Assembly (NCBI GenBank): GCA_017404265.1
Contig: JAFRCS010000011.1
Coordinates: 1 to 64,000, forward strand
DNA length: 64,000 nt
DNA from: Mogibacterium sp.
GTDB lineage: Bacteria > Bacillota > Clostridia > Peptostreptococcales > Anaerovoracaceae
Direction: 5' to 3'
Positions 34,817-43,797 of the stretch are shown here, piece by piece. The notes under the pieces are model-generated. The model made no database searches. It saw only the letters and a list, made by a program, of their open reading frames with translations, and was not told where the DNA came from. Every line of letters begins with the position of its first letter. Positions within the stretch are counted from its first letter, which is position 1. The translations under genes and the position numbers were made by a program.

Positions 34817-35551
34817 TCAGTCTGCCAGCAGGTCATCCATATTATACAGCCCTGCCGGTTTGCCCAAAAGGAACTTTGCAGCCGCCACGGCGCCGTCCGC
34901 GAACAGCGCTCTGTCATGAGCCTGGTGGCTGATCGTGATCGTCTGGGTATTTGTTCCGAACATCACTTCGTGAGTTCCGACAATATTTCCCATCCTGACG
35001 GCGCTGATGCCTATCTCGTCAGCCTCGCGCTTTGCCATCCCGCTGCGTCCAAGATTGTAATGGAGTTCCGGTCTGGCTTCCCTGACTGCGTCAGCCAGCA
35101 TTATCGCGGTACCGCTCGGAGCATCCACTTTCCTGTTATGATGGATCTCAAGTATCTCGATGTCGCACGCTCCGAATTTTGCCGCTACTTCCCTGACGAT
35201 CTTTGCGGTCAGCGCGACTCCGACCGACATGTTTGCGGACTTGAAGACAGGAATGCTCTCAGCCGCCTTAGTTATGTATTCCAGTTCTTCCTCAGTCTGG
35301 CCTGTAGTGCATACTACCGCGGGAAGTCCTCTTGATACGCAGTAATCCATCAGAGGGACCGTATCACTGTGGTGGGAGAAATCTATGACTATGTCCGCCG
35401 GGCCCTGATACTCCTCCAGTTTGCTGTAAAAACCGCCTTCTCCGTTGAGCGCGGCTCCGGCGGCGACTTCCATGCCTTCCGTCCTGTCAATGGTCTGCGA
35501 CAGAAGTTTCCCCATGGCTCCGCTGGCTCCGTTTATTATTACTCTTATCAT
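34817..35551 (-). CDS. dapB: 4-Hydroxy-tetrahydrodipicolinate reductase
   Basis: NAD(P)H-dependent reductase of the lysine/DAP pathway, 244 residues. GASGAMGKLLSQ is the nucleotide-binding start, VIDFSHHSDT and the catalytic EIHHNRKVDAPSGTA segment (His-His and Lys) follow, and the C-terminus has SHQAHDRALFADGA. Lies 26 bases after dapA in the operon. Confidence 0.97.
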   Translation of the reverse strand: MIRVIINGASGAMGKLLSQTIDRTEGMEVAAGAALNGEGGFYSKLEEYQGPADIVIDFSHHSDTVPLMDYCVSRGLPAVVCTTGQTEEELEYITKAAESIPVFKSANMSVGVALTAKIVREVAAKFGACDIEILEIHHNRKVDAPSGTAIMLADAVREARPELHYNLGRSGMAKREADEIGISAVRMGNIVGTHEVMFGTNTQTITISHQAHDRALFADGAVAAAKFLLGKPAGLYNMDDLLAD

Positions 35552-35577
35552 TCCGTCTCCTTAAACTCAGTTCGATA

Positions 35578-36471
35578 TCAGTCGATTATTCCCAGATCCC
35601 TCATGGCCTTGGCGAGCCTTGCGAGGTTTGCCTCTTCCATCCTGTAGAGCGGCGATCTGATGATCGGATCGCAGTATCCCATCATCGCGAGCGCTTCCTT
35701 GACCGGTATAGGATTTACCTCGCAGAAGAGCGCTTTTACAAGTTCATTGTACTTGCACTGGAGCGCTGCGGCGCCTGCTACATCTCCGTTCCAGAATCTG
35801 GTGCAGATCTCGCGGGTCTCCGCAGGGATGACATTTGACAGGACCGAGATAACGCCCTTGCTTCCCATCGAGAGGAACGGGACTATCTGGTCGTCATTTC
35901 CGGAATAGATATCCAGCTGATCACCTACCAGCGCAAATGTGTCTACTATCTTGGAAATGTTGGAGTTTGCCTCCTTGATCGCGGCGACCTTATCTATCTG
36001 TGCAAGTTTTGCATATGTTGATGGTTCAATATTGAGTCCTGTTCTGGATGGAACATTATACGCTATGATCGGAACATCACTGACGCTTGCATACTCCTCA
36101 AAGAGTTTGACGAGCCCGTTCTGTGTGGCTTTGTTGTAATACGAGGTAACTATCAGACACGCGTCCGCTCCGGCGTCGCTGGCAAATTTAGTCAGCTGCT
36201 TGCCGTATTCAGTATGGTTGCTGCCTGTTCCGGCGATTATAGGTACACGGTGAGCAGCCCTCTCAACAGCAAAGCTTATGCATTCTTTGTGTTCTTCATC
36301 AGTGAGCGTTGAGCCCTCTCCTGTCGTACCGACTACTACCAGAGCATCGATGCCCTGTTCGATCTGCCAGTCGATCAGTCTGCCGTATTGTTCAAAATTG
36401 ACCCCGTCCTCCGTCATCGGAGTGATCAGTGCCGTTGCTACTCCTTCAAAAATAGTGTTGGTTCTTGCCAT
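35578..36471 (-). CDS. dapA: 4-Hydroxy-tetrahydrodipicolinate synthase
   Basis: Class I aldolase condensing pyruvate with aspartate semialdehyde, 297 residues. GTTGEGSTL, the Tyr segment IAYNVPSRTG, the Schiff-base Lys in AAIKEAN and SGNDDQIVPF are all in place. It is the first gene after the lysine riboswitch, making it the main control target. Confidence 0.97.
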   Translation of the reverse strand: MARTNTIFEGVATALITPMTEDGVNFEQYGRLIDWQIEQGIDALVVVGTTGEGSTLTDEEHKECISFAVERAAHRVPIIAGTGSNHTEYGKQLTKFASDAGADACLIVTSYYNKATQNGLVKLFEEYASVSDVPIIAYNVPSRTGLNIEPSTYAKLAQIDKVAAIKEANSNISKIVDTFALVGDQLDIYSGNDDQIVPFLSMGSKGVISVLSNVIPAETREICTRFWNGDVAGAAALQCKYNELVKALFCEVNPIPVKEALAMMGYCDPIIRSPLYRMEEANLARLAKAMRDLGIID

Positions 36472-36496
36472 GTTTTTGCCTCCTTGATTTGAATGA

Positions 36497-36527
36497 AAAA
36501 AGCAGCCGACACGCGATCAGCTGCTTG
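36497..36527 (-). terminator. Riboswitch-controlled terminator before dapA
   Basis: On the minus strand AAGCAGCTGATCGC/GTGTCGGCTGCTT forms a stem followed by six T residues, between the lysine aptamer and dapA. This is the expression platform expected for an OFF-type lysine riboswitch. Confidence 0.85.
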
Positions 36528-36554
36528 ACATTACTCATCAAAATAATGGCTAAT

Positions 36555-36735
36555 AATCAAGGATAGCTCTCCGCGTTGTCGCGACAGTCGTACGGATATT
36601 ATTCCGTCCGCCCAGATCGGTCGGAGATGCAGTCCTTCCTCACTTCGGCACCTGCCCCTTTCACTCGTTGTACTCTGCACAGTTCCACAGCGGCTACTGA
36701 TGGCTGGGTGCGTCCTCTATCTCAATGGTGGAATT
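36555..36735 (-). promoter_or_regulatory. Lysine riboswitch (L box)
   Basis: Read on the minus strand, the leader has the L-box landmarks in order: GATAGAGGACGC, CCATCAGTAG, GTGAAAGGGG, AGGTGCCGAAGTGAGG and GAGCTATCC closing the basal stem. It lies between the aspartokinase at 36765-38081 and dapA. High lysine should favour the downstream terminator at 36497-36527 and lower dapA-dapB-ddh-lysA expression. Confidence 0.93.
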
Positions 36736-36764
36736 TTAATATTAATTTGCCCGGAAGTCAATAT

Positions 36765-38081
36765 TCAGTGTACAAACTCCGTGTATAACACTCTGACGGC
36801 CTCTTCGAAATCACCGGCTTCCACACCGACAATGACGTTGATCTCATTGGTGCCCTGATTGAGCATCTTGATGTTGATGTCCTTGTTCGCAAGCGCGGTA
36901 CAGATCCTGGCGGACACTCCAATGGATCTGTGCATCCTGCGTCCTACTACAGCGACCAGAGCGATCCTGTCCTCAACGATTATCTCATCAGGCTTGAGCT
37001 GCTGCCTGAACGCATCCAGAACATCGTCCAGCTTGTCCTCCAGTTCTTTGCTCTCGATAACCATGGAAAGCGAATCGATCCCGGTCGGGATATGATCGAA
37101 ATTGATCCTCTGATCCTCGATGATAGCCAGCGCCCGGCGAACAAATCCGATCTCTTTGTTCATCATGTTCTTGTAAATTGAAATGACTGTGAAATCAGGC
37201 TTGCCTGCTATTCCGCTGATGATGTACTCACCGTCTTCTCCTCCCTCACGGGAGATGACTGTACCCGGATCATCAGGCACATTCGTGTTCCTGATATTGA
37301 TCGGGATACCGGCCATCCTCGCGGGGAACACCGCGTCCTCATGCAGGACGCTGGCGCCCATATACGAAAGCTCTCTGAGCTCCGCGTATGAGATGTATTT
37401 GATCGGGAGCGGCGAGCTGACTACCCTCGGGTCTGCCATGAGCATGCCGGATACATCTGTCCAGTTCTCATACATGGAAGCATCCGCCGCGCGAGCAACC
37501 AGTGAGCCCGTCACGTCAGAACCGCCTCTTGAGAGCAGGCATATCTCATCCGTACCGGCATAACCGCCATAGAAACCCGGAAATACCGCTCTCTCGTGCC
37601 TGCCTATCTCCGCCCTGATCGCCTCGTTTGTCTCATCGACCAACAATCTTCCCCTGGAATCAAAGAGGACAAGGTTTTTGGTGTCAACAAAATCATAGCC
37701 CAGATACTCAGAAATCAGCCTGGCGGACAGATACTCTCCGCGGCTCACTATATATGCCTCGGAGCAGCCTTTTCTGATGTTCTCTGCTATCTCTTCAAAC
37801 CAGTCCTCCAGACCGGTATCCAGTCCAAGGCCTTCGGCTATCGATGTATATCTCTCTTTGACTGCTCCGAAAAGCTGATCGTAAGGTATGTTGCCCTCCG
37901 CCTGGGCATTGAGCATGATCAGCATATCCGTTACTTTGTTGTCAGCCTTATGCCTTTTTCCGGGAGCCGAAACGACTATATAACGCCTTTCCGGATCAGC
38001 CTCAACGATAGTTCTGATCTTCCTGAGCTGATCCGCGTCCGCTACTGATGATCCTCCGAATTTTATAACTTTGACTCCCAC
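36765..38081 (-). CDS. Aspartate kinase (copy 1)
   Basis: Enzyme that phosphorylates aspartate, the first step to lysine and threonine, 438 residues. It starts KVIKFGGSSVADADQL (ATP/aspartate site) with FPGFYGG and SRGGSDVTG later, and has two C-terminal ACT modules (MMNKEIGFVRRAL and INIKMLNQGTNEINVIVGV). It uses a GTG start with a strong AAGGAGG site. It is upstream of the lysine riboswitch, so it escapes that control unless read as a longer transcript. A paralogue lies at 39183-40508. Confidence 0.94.
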   Translation of the reverse strand: MGVKVIKFGGSSVADADQLRKIRTIVEADPERRYIVVSAPGKRHKADNKVTDMLIMLNAQAEGNIPYDQLFGAVKERYTSIAEGLGLDTGLEDWFEEIAENIRKGCSEAYIVSRGEYLSARLISEYLGYDFVDTKNLVLFDSRGRLLVDETNEAIRAEIGRHERAVFPGFYGGYAGTDEICLLSRGGSDVTGSLVARAADASMYENWTDVSGMLMADPRVVSSPLPIKYISYAELRELSYMGASVLHEDAVFPARMAGIPINIRNTNVPDDPGTVISREGGEDGEYIISGIAGKPDFTVISIYKNMMNKEIGFVRRALAIIEDQRINFDHIPTGIDSLSMVIESKELEDKLDDVLDAFRQQLKPDEIIVEDRIALVAVVGRRMHRSIGVSARICTALANKDINIKMLNQGTNEINVIVGVEAGDFEEAVRVLYTEFVH

Positions 38082-38103
38082 GTGATCCCTCCTTAGGCTG
38101 TTT

Positions 38104-39144
38104 TTATTCCGCTTCTATCAGCAATTCCGCGATCTGGACCGCGTTGGTCGCAGCGCCTTTGCGCACCTGGTCGCCGCAGCACCAGAGGTTGATGCCGTTT
38201 TCGTTGACGAGGTCGCGGCGGATCCTGCCGACATATACGATATCCTGATTGGATGTGAGGATAGGCATCGGATAGATCTTGTCATTCGGTTCATCGTAAA
38301 GCCTGCATCCCGGAGCCTGCATGACAGCCGCTCTTACTTCGGAAAGCTCGAGTTTCTTCTCAGTGATCACGTCGATCGATACCGCGTGCGATCTCTCTAC
38401 CGGCACTCTGACGCAGGTGCAGCTGACTTTGAGCTCAGGAAGGTGCATGATCTTGCGCCCTTCATTCTGCAGCTTCATCTCTTCAGATGAATACAGGTTC
38501 TCGCCGAATCCGCCGATCTGAGGGATAACGTTATACGCGATCTGGTACTGGAAAACCTTCGGATCGATATCCGCACCGTACGAATTGCCCTCGCCGCCTG
38601 CCGCTCTTGCCTTCAGGATGGCTTCGGACTGATCATACATTTCCACAGGACCCGCAGCGCCCGCGCCGCTTGTAGCCTGATAGGACGAAGCATAGATCGC
38701 TTCAATCTTTGACAGCTTGTTGATCGCGTTGATCGCAACGAGCGAGATTATAGTGGTGCAGTTAGGGTTGCTGATTATTCCGTTGTTCCACTCTACATCT
38801 TCAGGATTGATCTCAGGAACAACCAGCGGCACATCATCACAAAGTCTGAATGCCGAGGAATTGTCCACGAATACCGCTCCGGCAGCCTTGATATGAGGCG
38901 CCATGGCCTCTGCTATGTCGTTCTCCGACGCGCCGAGCACTATGTCAAGTCCGTCAAACGCGGTCTCACATGTTTTTTGTATGACCACATCACCGAAAGG
39001 TGTGCTCAGAGTCTTGCCTGCAGACCTTTCGCTCGCGAGACATCTCAGCTCACCTACCGGGAATTCCCTTTCACCAAGGACTTTGATCATCTGCTGTCCG
39101 ACCGCTCCGGTCGCGCCCATAATTCCTACGTTGTACTTTTTCAT
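38104..39144 (-). CDS. asd: Aspartate-semialdehyde dehydrogenase
   Basis: NADP enzyme reducing aspartyl phosphate to the semialdehyde, 346 residues. GATGAVGQQM is the nucleotide site and the catalytic Cys is in SNPNCTTI. I chose the ATG at 39144, which has an AGAGGA site and starts MKKYNVGIMGATG. An ATG at 39183 overlapping the upstream stop (TAATG) would add 13 residues. Between the two aspartokinase genes in one operon. Confidence 0.96.
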   Translation of the reverse strand: MKKYNVGIMGATGAVGQQMIKVLGEREFPVGELRCLASERSAGKTLSTPFGDVVIQKTCETAFDGLDIVLGASENDIAEAMAPHIKAAGAVFVDNSSAFRLCDDVPLVVPEINPEDVEWNNGIISNPNCTTIISLVAINAINKLSKIEAIYASSYQATSGAGAAGPVEMYDQSEAILKARAAGGEGNSYGADIDPKVFQYQIAYNVIPQIGGFGENLYSSEEMKLQNEGRKIMHLPELKVSCTCVRVPVERSHAVSIDVITEKKLELSEVRAAVMQAPGCRLYDEPNDKIYPMPILTSNQDIVYVGRIRRDLVNENGINLWCCGDQVRKGAATNAVQIAELLIEAE

Positions 39145-39182
39145 CTCTTTTCCTCTTTCTGTTTTTAAGTTGGTTCGCAACA

Positions 39183-40508
39183 TTACTTAGCAAAGCTTTC
39201 ATAGAGCAGACGTATCGCCTTTTCGAAGTCTTCGTCGTAAACGCCTACCATGATGTTGATCTCGTCAGCGCCCTGCTCTATCGTTCTGATGTTTATCTTG
39301 TTTTCTCCGAGCGTTTTGAATATCTTGCCTGAGATGCCGGTCCTGTAAGCCATTTGACGTCCTACTATGGCGATCAGGCTGATGCCCTCTGTGAGCGTGC
39401 AGTCGTCGATGCTCTCAAGCTCAGACAATTCATGCATGAGCTCATGTTTTCTGCTCTTCATGCTCTCCGACGGGAACACCACTGAGAAACTGTCAACGCC
39501 GCTAGGTATCTGCTCAACCGGTATGTCATATCGGGCGAATATCTCCAGGACCTGCCTGAGCAGACCGAGCTTCTCCTCGCCTATCCTGCTCTTATAAATA
39601 TTGATGATCGAGAAATTCCGTTTGCCGGCTATTCCGGTGATGAATCTTTCCGTCTCTTCCTCAAGTTCATCGTCAAACCGTTCTCCGATGATGGTGCCCG
39701 GGTCGTCCGGCGCATTGGTGTTGCGGATGTTGACCGGGATATCCCTGACTCTCACAGGGAAGACAGTGTCTTCGTGCAGCACTGAAGCGCCCATGTAACT
39801 GAGTTCTCTCAGTTCATCATACGTTACTCTGGCTATGGTCTTCGGATCTTTTACGATCCTCGGATCCACCATGAGTATGCCCGATACGTCCGTCCAGTTC
39901 TCATATACGTCAGCACCGAGATAGCCTGCGGCCAGAGCTCCTGTTATATCGGATCCGCCTCTCGGGAACACCTTGATGTCGCCGTTCGGCAGCGCTCCGT
40001 AGAATCCCGGAGTAACTATCCTTCCGTAGATGCTCTTGAGTTCTCTGAGTTTCTCCTCAGACTTTGCGGCATTCACCTTTCCGCTGTACTCGAAGCAGAG
40101 CCAGTCGACCGCGTCAACAAACTGATATCCAAGATACTCAGCCATCAGTCTCGCGCTGAAGTATTCACCCCTTGAAGCCAGGAAGTCTACGGATGTCTTT
40201 TTGTCGACCCCGGCAAAGGTATCATCTATGACAGCCGCGATATCGATATCCAGACCGCAGCCTTCTTTGATCTCTGTGTATCTTTCCCTGATCATGGAGA
40301 GTACGCCGTCATATGCTACGCCGTACTTGATGTGAGCATGTATCAGATAAAGCAGGTCGGTGATCTTGTTGTCGCTGCTGCATCTCTTTCCCGGAGCCGA
40401 TACTATGACCACTTCGCGTGAGCTGTCGCTCTCAACTATCTTTTTTACTTTTGCAAACTGCGTGCTGTCCGCCAGACTCGATCCGCCGAATTTCAGTACC
40501 TTTAACAT
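39183..40508 (-). CDS. Aspartate kinase (copy 2)
   Basis: Paralogous aspartokinase of 441 residues with the same layout as copy 1: KVLKFGGSSLADSTQF at the start, TPGFYGALPNG, FPRGGSDITGAL, and two ACT modules (SRIGEEKLGLLRQVLEIF and INIRTIEQGADEINIMVGV). It is the first gene of the AK2-asd-AK1 run, behind a leader that contains hairpins. The two copies probably differ in feedback (lysine versus threonine); the sequence alone does not say which. Confidence 0.94.
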   Translation of the reverse strand: MLKVLKFGGSSLADSTQFAKVKKIVESDSSREVVIVSAPGKRCSSDNKITDLLYLIHAHIKYGVAYDGVLSMIRERYTEIKEGCGLDIDIAAVIDDTFAGVDKKTSVDFLASRGEYFSARLMAEYLGYQFVDAVDWLCFEYSGKVNAAKSEEKLRELKSIYGRIVTPGFYGALPNGDIKVFPRGGSDITGALAAGYLGADVYENWTDVSGILMVDPRIVKDPKTIARVTYDELRELSYMGASVLHEDTVFPVRVRDIPVNIRNTNAPDDPGTIIGERFDDELEEETERFITGIAGKRNFSIINIYKSRIGEEKLGLLRQVLEIFARYDIPVEQIPSGVDSFSVVFPSESMKSRKHELMHELSELESIDDCTLTEGISLIAIVGRQMAYRTGISGKIFKTLGENKINIRTIEQGADEINIMVGVYDEDFEKAIRLLYESFAK

Positions 40509-40852
40509 TTTTCCCCTTTCCCGTGTTTATTCAGGCAGTGCTGATGGGTGTAACAACAGCCCTCATCAGCAATGCCTCTTGCTTGACCAAGTGTCTTGTA
40601 CGAAAAAACGTCCAATTTGCACTACCCATTATTGTACTGGAGTTTGTTCTATTTTTGGCACATTACACAAAAATTGTGTGCTTCTTGTAATGTATTCCGT
40701 GTGTCATGGACAAAATATCGTTCTATGTCCGTGTACTGAAAACACTTGTCTTTAGGTCAAAAGTAATGTAACATAATCAAGGTATTATTTCAATGGATTT
40801 CAACATCTTGTTAGTTTCGCGGCCCCAGCCGCATAAAACGGAAAGGCAAATA
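40509..40852. promoter_or_regulatory. Divergent regulatory region between aspartokinase 2 and thrC
   Basis: No gene is supported here. On the minus side, the leader of aspartokinase 2 can form GCTGATG with CATCAGC (about 40538-40571) near its ribosome site. In the middle lies a nested dyad, ACATTAC with GTAATGT (40660-40693) enclosing ACACAA-AAA-TTGTGT (40665-40679). On the plus side TTGTCT (40746-40751) and TAACAT (40769-40774), 17 bases apart, make a thrC promoter. Confidence 0.55.
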
Positions 40853-42346
40853 ATGATCGAATACGTAAGCACCAGAGATCAATCTATAAAAGTCAGTTCA
40901 AGCAAAGCCATCCTCGATGGCCAGGCAGCAGGCGGCGGTCTTTACGTCCCTGCCGATCCTGAGGCGCTAAAAGCGGACTGGCGCAGCATCATCAGAGGCG
41001 ATTTCAGGAGTATGGCTAAGGCCGTCTGGAACGTCTTCTTCGATGATTACGGTAAAGAAGAAATAGACAGGCTGGTAGAAGTCAGTTATAAAGACAAATT
41101 CTCAGCGCCTGACATAACCCCGCTGGTAAAGGTAGGTGACGCGTATGTGCTGGAACTCTGGCACGGGCCTACATCGGCTTTCAAGGACGTCGCTCTTTCT
41201 GCCCTTCCAAACCTTATGAGCGCTGCGCGCGGAATGAACGGATTCGCGGATGACATAATGATACTCACAGCGACATCCGGAGACACGGGAAGCGCCGCGA
41301 TACAGGGATTCAGAGACGTGCCGGGTACAGGCATAATCGTGTTCTACCCTCACGGAGGAGTCTCGGACACTCAGAGACTGCAGATGGTGACTCCGGACAG
41401 TTCCAACGTTACTGCCTGCGCTATACGAGGCAACTTTGACGATGCCCAGACAGGAGTAAAGAAACTCTTCCGAGAGATCCCTAAACCTGTAAAGGGCGTG
41501 TCGCTTTCGAGCGCTAACTCGATCAATATAGGAAGACTCGTTCCGCAGATAGTCTATTACTTCTCGGCATATGCCCAGCTGATAGAAAAAGGCGTGATCA
41601 AAGAAGACGACAAGGTAGATTATATTGTGCCAACGGGTAACTTCGGCGACATAATGGCAGGCTGGTATGCTCTTAAGATGGGGCTCCCTGTCGGCAGGCT
41701 GGTATGCGCGTCAAACAAAAATGATGTGCTTACCGAGTTTCTCAATACAGGACATTACGACAGAAAGCGCGAGTTCTACAAGACGACCTCGCCTTCCATG
41801 GACATCCTGGTATCCAGCAATCTGGAACGTCTGCTCTGGTATGTTTGCGGACCCGCACACACGCTTGAGTACATGAAGCGGCTCGAACAGACCGGCGAGT
41901 ATCAGATAACGGATGATGAGCTCTTTGAGATACAGAAAGTATTCACCGGCGTGTTCTCCAATGACGACGAAGGCGCTGCAGCTATCAGAAGCGTGTTTGA
42001 GTCAGATAAGTATCTGATGGATACTCACACCTCAATCGCATGGGCGTGCATGGAGAAATACAGATCAGGAGACGCGCCTGCCGATACTGTTCCTTTCGGA
42101 AGCGATGCTGCGGCGACTGTCGTTCTCTCGACGGCGTCACCATATAAGTTCTCTGCTGCCGTGCTTGAGGCTCTGGGAGAAGAACTCACGGGAAGCGATG
42201 AAGGCAATATGCAGAAGGTCCGCGATATCACAGGCGCGCAGGTCCCTTCCGGACTTGCGGGAATCTTCTCACGGCCTGTCATTCACAAAGACGTCATCGA
42301 GATAAGCGATATGGAATCTTACGTTATTGAAAAATGCACTAGATAG
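40853..42346 (+). CDS. thrC: Threonine synthase
   Basis: PLP enzyme converting phosphohomoserine to threonine, 497 residues, of the longer E. coli/clostridial type. The PLP lysine lies in GPTSAFKDVALS; TATSGDTGSAAIQGF and VPTGNFGDIMAGWYA bind the cofactor phosphate. I chose the ATG at 40853 (MIEYVSTRDQ), preceded by GGAAAGG; an upstream ATG at 40793 lacks a good site. thrB is not in the window. The ACT gene follows 12 bases later. Confidence 0.96.
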   Translation: MIEYVSTRDQSIKVSSSKAILDGQAAGGGLYVPADPEALKADWRSIIRGDFRSMAKAVWNVFFDDYGKEEIDRLVEVSYKDKFSAPDITPLVKVGDAYVLELWHGPTSAFKDVALSALPNLMSAARGMNGFADDIMILTATSGDTGSAAIQGFRDVPGTGIIVFYPHGGVSDTQRLQMVTPDSSNVTACAIRGNFDDAQTGVKKLFREIPKPVKGVSLSSANSINIGRLVPQIVYYFSAYAQLIEKGVIKEDDKVDYIVPTGNFGDIMAGWYALKMGLPVGRLVCASNKNDVLTEFLNTGHYDRKREFYKTTSPSMDILVSSNLERLLWYVCGPAHTLEYMKRLEQTGEYQITDDELFEIQKVFTGVFSNDDEGAAAIRSVFESDKYLMDTHTSIAWACMEKYRSGDAPADTVPFGSDAAATVVLSTASPYKFSAAVLEALGEELTGSDEGNMQKVRDITGAQVPSGLAGIFSRPVIHKDVIEISDMESYVIEKCTR

Positions 42347-42358
42347 GAATAAAATCAT

Positions 42359-42796
42359 ATGGAAGGTAAATACCTGATCGTAGACAAGGCGCTTCTGCCG
42401 TCATATTGTGAGAAGGTCGCTCTCGCCAAAGAACTGCTGGATGAGGGCAAGGCCGCTGATGTAAGTGAAGCAGTGAAAATGGTCGGCATATCCCGCAGCA
42501 CTTTCTACAAGTACCGGGACATGGTAAGAGACATAAGCACAGTCTCGATGGGCCGTCACGCCATCATTTCCATGATGATGAGTCACAGAGTCGGTACCCT
42601 TTCTTCTGTACTGAGCATCATCTCACGCTACGGATACAGCGTATGGACCATAACTCAGAATCCTCCCGTAGACTCCAGGGCAAACGTGGTCATCACGCTT
42701 GAGCTTGGAGAGGATCCAGGAAGGCTCGACAGTATGTTGAGCGATATTACAGATGTGCCGGGACTTTCCAAGGTACAGCTTCTTGGTATGGACTAG
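42359..42796 (+). CDS. ACT-domain protein (UPF0735/PheB-like)
   Basis: Small predicted regulator of 145 residues. The N-terminal half has a short helix-turn-helix-like segment, SEAVKMVGISRSTFYKYRDM. The C-terminal half is an ACT domain (SHRVGTLSSVLSIISRYGYSV, then ANVVITLEL) that usually binds an amino acid. Its place right after thrC suggests threonine or homoserine sensing. Members near hom/thr genes are known in Firmicutes; whether it binds DNA is unproven. Confidence 0.85.
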   Translation: MEGKYLIVDKALLPSYCEKVALAKELLDEGKAADVSEAVKMVGISRSTFYKYRDMVRDISTVSMGRHAIISMMMSHRVGTLSSVLSIISRYGYSVWTITQNPPVDSRANVVITLELGEDPGRLDSMLSDITDVPGLSKVQLLGMD

Positions 42797-42810
42797 GAGG
42801 ATCATTTTTA

Positions 42811-43695
42811 ATGGATTTCAAACAGATCGAGGCTTTTGTCAATGTAGTGCGATACAAGAGCTTCAGCAAGGCCGCAGACGCGACTTTCTTCACACAACCC
42901 ACCATCAGCACCCACATACGCAATCTGGAGAAGGAACTCGGAGTTAAACTGCTCGACAGAAAGAGCAGGACTGTTGAAATGACTCCGCAAGGCAGCAAGT
43001 TCTACAAGTACGCCGTTGAGATGATCAACGCCAGAGCTTTGGCGTTCGAGGCGATCAACGACGACAGCGAAAGCCTCGGCGGCATACTTGAGATACAGGC
43101 ATCATCCATACCGGGCGTCACCTTCCTGCCCGACCTTCTTGCGGGCTTTCGCAGTGAGCACAAAGGCATACAGTACTATGTGTCAGTATCCGACACCCAG
43201 TCTGTCATAGACAACATCAGCGACCGCAGAGGTGAGATCGGCTTCGTAGGGGAAAAAGTTACATCATCCTCAATAGAATGCACCAAAGTAGCTGCCGACA
43301 AATCCGTTCTCATCGCTCCTGTGTCCTACGACATCCCATCCGAGATCAGGCTGACTGATGCCGTTTCATATCCTTTCATCTGGCGCGAGACAGGTTCAGC
43401 AACCAGAAGGACCTTTGAGCAGGCCGCTCTCGACTCCGGATTCGGCAAGGAAGACTTTGAAGTCGCCGCGCTGGTGGATGACATGGACGCGATAATCCGC
43501 TCGGTGGAGGCCGGACTTGGATGCGCCATCATATCCGAGAAGATAGCTTCGTCTCTCGGAGGCAGGGTCAGGGTCGCGAACATCAAGGATTTCAACGAAG
43601 ACCGCAGTTTCTACATGATCAGGCTCAGAAGCATATCGCTCTCTCCTGCCGCTGAAGCTTTCGCGTCTTATGTCAAAAGCAAGCTAAGCGAATAG
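42811..43695 (+). CDS. LysR family regulator, selenium-metabolism-associated type
   Basis: LysR-type transcription factor of 294 residues: winged HTH at 1-60 (DFKQIEAFVNVVRYKSFSKA, TQPTISTHIRNLEKELG) and a periplasmic-binding-like effector domain from about 90. In Clostridia a LysR subgroup is commonly found beside selD; here selD is the convergent neighbour, which fits. It is 14 bases after the ACT gene, so it could instead regulate amino acid genes. Effector unknown. Confidence 0.85.
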   Translation: MDFKQIEAFVNVVRYKSFSKAADATFFTQPTISTHIRNLEKELGVKLLDRKSRTVEMTPQGSKFYKYAVEMINARALAFEAINDDSESLGGILEIQASSIPGVTFLPDLLAGFRSEHKGIQYYVSVSDTQSVIDNISDRRGEIGFVGEKVTSSSIECTKVAADKSVLIAPVSYDIPSEIRLTDAVSYPFIWRETGSATRRTFEQAALDSGFGKEDFEVAALVDDMDAIIRSVEAGLGCAIISEKIASSLGGRVRVANIKDFNEDRSFYMIRLRSISLSPAAEAFASYVKSKLSE

Positions 43696-43734
43696 ACAAA
43701 TACAGGCTTATTGTTAAATAGATCTTATAAGACT

Positions 43735-43780
43735 AAAAAACTGCAGAACCTTGTGATCACATGACTCTGCAGCTTTTTTT
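43735..43780. terminator. Bidirectional terminator between the LysR gene and selD
   Basis: AAAAAACTGCAGA pairs with TCTGCAGCTTTTTTT around a loop that itself contains GTGATCAC. T runs flank both sides, serving the two convergent genes. Confidence 0.85.
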
Positions 43781-43797
43781 AATGTTATTTACGACCC

